This document shows positions 4,142 to 7,236 of a DNA stretch of 7,236 nucleotides, piece after piece; within the stretch, counting starts at the first letter, position 1, and every line of letters begins with the position of its first letter. A program made the position numbers and the translations under genes. This stretch comes from CAZADH01 sp964483805 (GTDB lineage: Bacteria > Muiribacteriota > Ozemobacteria > Ozemobacterales > Ozemobacteraceae), in the NCBI GenBank assembly GCA_964483805.1, contig CAZADH010000302.1, positions 1 to 7,236 of the forward strand, in the 5' to 3' direction. Below the pieces are notes generated by a model. It was not told the DNA's origin. It made no database searches and saw nothing but the letters and a program-made list of their open reading frames with translations.

Positions 4142-6276
4142 TCGTGCGCAGCGAGCGCCGCCCAGGCACGACGACCGCGAGGAAGGGCGTGTCGCTGGTG
4201 GTCGTCATGGGCGCGTTGATGGTGGTTTCGATCTTCGCGTTCGCCATGAGTTTTCTCACCTCGCAGTCACTGCATCGCGCCCACCGCATCAGTTCGCAAG
4301 AGGGCGCCATCCTGCTGGCGCGCGCGGCCCGCAACTTCGCCCTCTCCAAGATCTACGAGGGTCTGTCGACGACCGATTCGCGCATCTTCAACACGCTCAC
4401 GGCACGCGATCTGGCCACGGGAACGACGATTCCGTTCGACACCGCCGAACTCAACAGCCTCGCCGCCGAATACCGTCGGGGCAGCGTTGGCGTTGCGGTT
4501 TCGATCGACGCCATCAGTGCCCTCGACCCGGCGAAACTGGCGGCAACGACCGGAGGACACGACGAAGTCGAGCGTCGGGCGATTCTGCGTATCGATGTTG
4601 CTGCCAACGTCGACGGGGTCCCGTATGCTTTTCTCGAATCCCGCGAGATCCGCATCTTCAGCATTGTCCCTGGGGTTCTCGGCAAGTTCTCGCTCTACGT
4701 GCGGCAACCCGACACCGATTACAATCGGTTTGCGGCTGACATCAACGGCGATCCTGACACCCGGGTCGCCGTCGCCGACCGGCGCCTGCCGCTGATTCTC
4801 AAGAACGGCGGGGAACTCGACGAGGGGGCCACGTCGGCCAACGACCCAGGCGGGTGGAAGCGGCGCGGTTACATCTACAGGGGCGGCGCCGGCCCCGTGC
4901 GGCTCAATCTCACGGCCGGCAACGACGACCGGTTTGGCGAGAGTTTTCACTTTTTTCATGTCAACGCCGAGCCGATCAGCATTCCCGGCTATTACGACCC
5001 CGACCCGCCCGGGTTCTTCGCCAATCCCCCTGACTTCTCGAAAAAATACCCGGTGACGGGCAACACCCCGATGCCGCCCTTCGCCCCGGAGTTCAGCTTC
5101 TGGATCAAGCACGTCGTGTCTGGTTTCTACACCCGCGACGAAACCGGCGCCGACATGAACGTCGAAAACCGCCTCGCCCTGACCTTCCCCACCCCGTCGA
5201 TTCCCGGCACACCGAATCCGCGCATGCGGTCTTCGGTATTGCATTTGTATGGCACACGGTCGAACCCGTCACCAACCCTGATCCTGGGTGACGTGCGCCG
5301 CCGGTATGCCGATTACGCCGCAGTACTCGCCGATGCCACGGGCGACAACGCCCGCGATGCGATCCTTTGTTACCTGAAGCAAACGGCCGGACCGCTCTAC
5401 AATGCACCGGTCCCCGGCAACCCGATTCGTGCGGCGGCCGGTGGCGGCTTGACCGTGGGGCAGGCCATCCGCCTCGACCCAGACCCCTCCCTGTTCTCGT
5501 GCGAGAACATGTTCGCCGGCGACTACAATATGTACAGCGACAAGATGTGCCAGGTGTTCGAGGAACCGTATCTGCGCTCGCACGACTATCTCTACTATCG
5601 CACCGCCACCAACTTCGTGCCGCAAACCAGTGATTTCGGCAGCGACGGTTATGCCTCGACGCAGTCGACATTCCGCCTCGAGATGGATACCACGATGAAC
5701 CGCACCGAGCCGTTCTTCGATCGCGGCGACGTTGCGGCGATTCCCGTCGACTGCCTGGTGTCCAAGTGTCCGATCGTCGTCCCGGGCGGACGCGACTTTC
5801 TCGGCCGTTTTGTTGATGAAGACAATGTATTGACACTCGACACCAACCTCTTGATTCGCGGCGAAACCGGGCGCACCATCGCTTTCCCGCCGTCGCTCCA
5901 GGTGCGCAAGGGCGGCATCATCGTCATCGAGAACGGCAACCTTTCTCTCGGTGCCATCAACCGCGATCGGCGCGACCCCGACGCCTTTCTGGTCGTTGCC
6001 GTACTGCGCGGCGACATCGAGATCGACAGCTCGCTGGGCAACGGTCGCATCGCGGCCACCCTGATCGCCCCCAACGGCAAGATCGTCAACCGCTCTCCCG
6101 GGTTCGCTCTCGATCTGACCGGCGGCCTGCACGTCAAAACACTCGACGGCGACACCTTCCCGGCTGGCGGACGCATTGCCTTCGACACCCGCACCGATCC
6201 CTCGTCGGTCAACTACAAAATGTACTACCGCGCCCTGGTCGCCAATGTCGCGACCTCGTACCGGGAGGGAATGTGA
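4138..6276 (+). CDS. Large PilX/GspK-like pilus assembly protein
   Basis: This 712-aa protein has a basic leader (R4, R7, R8, R15, K16), Gly17 as a plausible prepilin-peptidase site, then one hydrophobic helix (about 18-40, VSLVVVMGALMVVSIFAFAM). The residue at mature position 5 is Val, not Glu, as in GspK-type tip pseudopilins; the helix also resembles the PilX N-terminal domain. The remaining 670 residues form an exported domain with no signature I recognise. It is rich in Asp, Pro, Gly and aromatics, and a C-terminal part (about 575-690) of short V/I-rich strands with Gly turns suggests a beta-solenoid-like fold. Four Cys lie between about 455 and 545 (in FSCENM, DKMCQVF, VDCLVSKC), potential disulfides outside the membrane. 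ATG 4138 overlaps the tcdA stop, with GGAG eight bases upstream. The two genes that follow are also prepilin-like, supporting a minor-pilin/tip role, possibly adhesive. Confidence 0.75.
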   Translation: MIVRSERRPGTTTARKGVSLVVVMGALMVVSIFAFAMSFLTSQSLHRAHRISSQEGAILLARAARNFALSKIYEGLSTTDSRIFNTLTARDLATGTTIPFDTAELNSLAAEYRRGSVGVAVSIDAISALDPAKLAATTGGHDEVERRAILRIDVAANVDGVPYAFLESREIRIFSIVPGVLGKFSLYVRQPDTDYNRFAADINGDPDTRVAVADRRLPLILKNGGELDEGATSANDPGGWKRRGYIYRGGAGPVRLNLTAGNDDRFGESFHFFHVNAEPISIPGYYDPDPPGFFANPPDFSKKYPVTGNTPMPPFAPEFSFWIKHVVSGFYTRDETGADMNVENRLALTFPTPSIPGTPNPRMRSSVLHLYGTRSNPSPTLILGDVRRRYADYAAVLADATGDNARDAILCYLKQTAGPLYNAPVPGNPIRAAAGGGLTVGQAIRLDPDPSLFSCENMFAGDYNMYSDKMCQVFEEPYLRSHDYLYYRTATNFVPQTSDFGSDGYASTQSTFRLEMDTTMNRTEPFFDRGDVAAIPVDCLVSKCPIVVPGGRDFLGRFVDEDNVLTLDTNLLIRGETGRTIAFPPSLQVRKGGIIVIENGNLSLGAINRDRRDPDAFLVVAVLRGDIEIDSSLGNGRIAATLIAPNGKIVNRSPGFALDLTGGLHVKTLDGDTFPAGGRIAFDTRTDPSSVNYKMYYRALVANVATSYREGM

Positions 6277-6698
6277 ACGACCGGCGGCAAGGCATTACCA
6301 TGCTCGAACTCGTCATCTCGGTGTTCATCCTCGGGTTGGCCCTGCTGCCCGTGTTCGAGTTGTTGACCCGCGGGGCGCATCACGAACGGGTGTCGCGTGA
6401 CGAAACGCTCGCGGTCGCGATGGGCAGCGAGTTGCTCGATCAGATCCAGTGCATGCCGTATGCCGACCTGCAGGTCACCAGCGATCTGCCCATCGGCAAC
6501 GCCGATCACGGCAGCAACCTCGTGCAGAACCGCGACTCGACGGTGTTGATGATCACGCCGGTTCACGAACAGTTCACCCGCACCCTGACCATCGAAGACC
6601 TGTCTGATTACCTGCGCAAGATCACGGTCAAGGTGACCTGGCGCAGCGAAGCCGAGCATACGGTGCACCTGACCACCTTCATGGAATATGCACCCTGA
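6273..6698 (+). CDS. Minor prepilin, GspI/PilV-like
   Basis: This 141-aa protein has the classical class III signal: basic leader MNDRRQG, cleavage after Gly7, and mature N-terminus ITMLELVISVFILGLALLP with Glu at mature position 5. The hydrophobic helix ends near residue 29. The short C-terminal domain (about 110 residues) and the MLELVISVFIL pattern fit GspI/PilV-type minor subunits of a type II secretion pseudopilus or type IV pilus; the two systems cannot be separated here. It begins at GTG 6273, whose last two bases and the next A form the upstream TGA. GGGAGGGA (6263-6270) ends just before and makes coupled translation likely. An ATG at 6271 is not usable because TGA follows it at once. 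The stop lies only a few bases before the next prepilin-like start. Confidence 0.83.
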   Translation: MNDRRQGITMLELVISVFILGLALLPVFELLTRGAHHERVSRDETLAVAMGSELLDQIQCMPYADLQVTSDLPIGNADHGSNLVQNRDSTVLMITPVHEQFTRTLTIEDLSDYLRKITVKVTWRSEAEHTVHLTTFMEYAP

Positions 6699-6720
6699 AT
6701 ATATGTATATTATAAATACA
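6697..6720 (+). other. AT-rich island at the start of the third prepilin gene
   Basis: Twenty-four bases containing ATATATGTATATTATAAATA interrupt otherwise GC-rich coding sequence. They span the stop of the GspI/PilV-like gene, the ATG at 6703 and the first codons of the next gene (TAT ATT ATA AAT ACA), which use codons avoided elsewhere in the window. No -35 element is seen at a proper distance, so I do not call a promoter. An unstructured translation start is the simplest reading. Confidence 0.5.
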
Positions 6721-7236
6721 AGGCGCGGCATCAGCATCGTCGAGGTGCTCACCGTGACCGTGGTGTTGTCGATCGTCGTGTTGGCGGCCTCGACGTTGCT
6801 GACCTCCTCGTTGGGCGGGTTCACGAAACAGGAAGAAAGCATCTATTGCGCCGGGGAAGCAGCCCTGCTGACCTCGCAGATGAAGCGTGACTTCGAGTTG
6901 CTCACCGACCGCGGCAGTCATCCCGACCGCTACACCCAGGCCAAGGCGGCAGTGTCGTTCGACGATCGTACCGGGATTCTGTCGTTCAAGATCCTCAAAG
7001 AGAACGGGTTGGAGCCGGTCATGTATTCGTATGATGCCCGGACCCGCGCAATCACTCGCAAACTCGGCAGCTCGGAGGTGACGGTGGCCCGCGGGCGGGT
7101 GAGTCGCTTCAACTTCTATTGGCAGATTCTCGGCACCGACAACCTGGTGCGCAGTTTCCCGGTCGACCCCGACACGAGTCCGGCCGACCCCGGGCCGCCG
7201 GCCGATATGCAGTTGCGCCGGTGTTGGGGCAAGGTG
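6703..7236 (+). CDS. Minor prepilin, GspJ/PilW-like (3' end outside window)
   Basis: The frame from ATG 6703 is open to the window end (178 codons, no stop). The leader MYIINTRRG carries two Arg before the cleavage Gly9, and the mature N-terminus ISIVEVLTVTVVLSIVVLA has Glu at position 5 and a helix to about residue 30, a typical class III prepilin signal. The following E/A-rich segment with QMKRDFELL and later short strands fit GspJ/PilW-type subunits, and its place right after a GspI/PilV-like gene supports that. Start choice: ATG 6703 gives a normal nine-residue leader but has no Shine-Dalgarno; ATG 6688 (MHPEYMYIIN...) is in frame, overlaps the upstream gene by 11 bases and also lacks a good site. 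The gene is truncated by the window, so full length is unknown. Confidence 0.78.
   Translation, partial: MYIINTRRGISIVEVLTVTVVLSIVVLAASTLLTSSLGGFTKQEESIYCAGEAALLTSQMKRDFELLTDRGSHPDRYTQAKAAVSFDDRTGILSFKILKENGLEPVMYSYDARTRAITRKLGSSEVTVARGRVSRFNFYWQILGTDNLVRSFPVDPDTSPADPGPPADMQLRRCWGKV

Noticed and set aside
4267..6132. Minus-strand frames of 325 and 287 codons opposite the PilX/GspK-like gene
   Set aside because: They are antisense shadows without starts, motifs or domain structure. The sense frame is continuous for 712 codons with a proper prepilin signal and coupled start.

Overview
The window is GC-rich bacterial DNA with strong G/C bias at third codon positions. Three prepilin-like genes (type IV pilus or type II secretion type) point to a Gram-negative-type bacterium. 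The kinase architecture fits deltaproteobacterial-type or candidate-phylum lineages, but nothing here fixes the taxon. No tRNA, rRNA, CRISPR array or transposase was seen.

Left part, minus strand (about 1-890). A manganese-efflux gene of the MntP family is preceded by a clear yybP-ykoY (Mn2+-sensing) riboswitch. A plausible sigma70-type promoter would start the transcript almost exactly at the riboswitch's first stem. Between riboswitch and gene lies a long hairpin that shares its 5' arm with the closing stem of the riboswitch and buries an ATG and its purine-rich leader, which suggests translational switching. Downstream, at the window edge, the first seven codons of another minus-strand gene appear behind a strong Shine-Dalgarno.

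Divergent intergenic region (about 890-1210). It holds a 17-bp GC-rich repeat (two exact copies and a degenerate third), two small hairpins, a short dyad, and two of three copies of the 9-mer GAAATCAAT. The third copy lies downstream of mntP, so all three are intergenic.

Right part, plus strand (1211-7236). Five ORFs are packed with stop/start overlaps, as in a translationally coupled operon. The first two are pieces of one hybrid sensor kinase, REC-PAS-PAS and HATPase-REC. At about 2370 an internal deletion appears to have removed a further PAS start and the whole phospho-acceptor (HisKA) domain and shifted the frame. Next is tcdA (tRNA t6A37 dehydratase), then a 712-aa PilX/GspK-like protein, a GspI/PilV-like minor prepilin, and a GspJ/PilW-like prepilin that runs off the window. 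The last gene starts in an AT-rich island without a Shine-Dalgarno.

The plus-strand genes read as a signalling pair, one housekeeping tRNA-modification enzyme and the beginning of a pilus or pseudopilus minor-subunit cluster. The best-supported items of interest are the riboswitch with its competing hairpin and the broken HisKA-less kinase.
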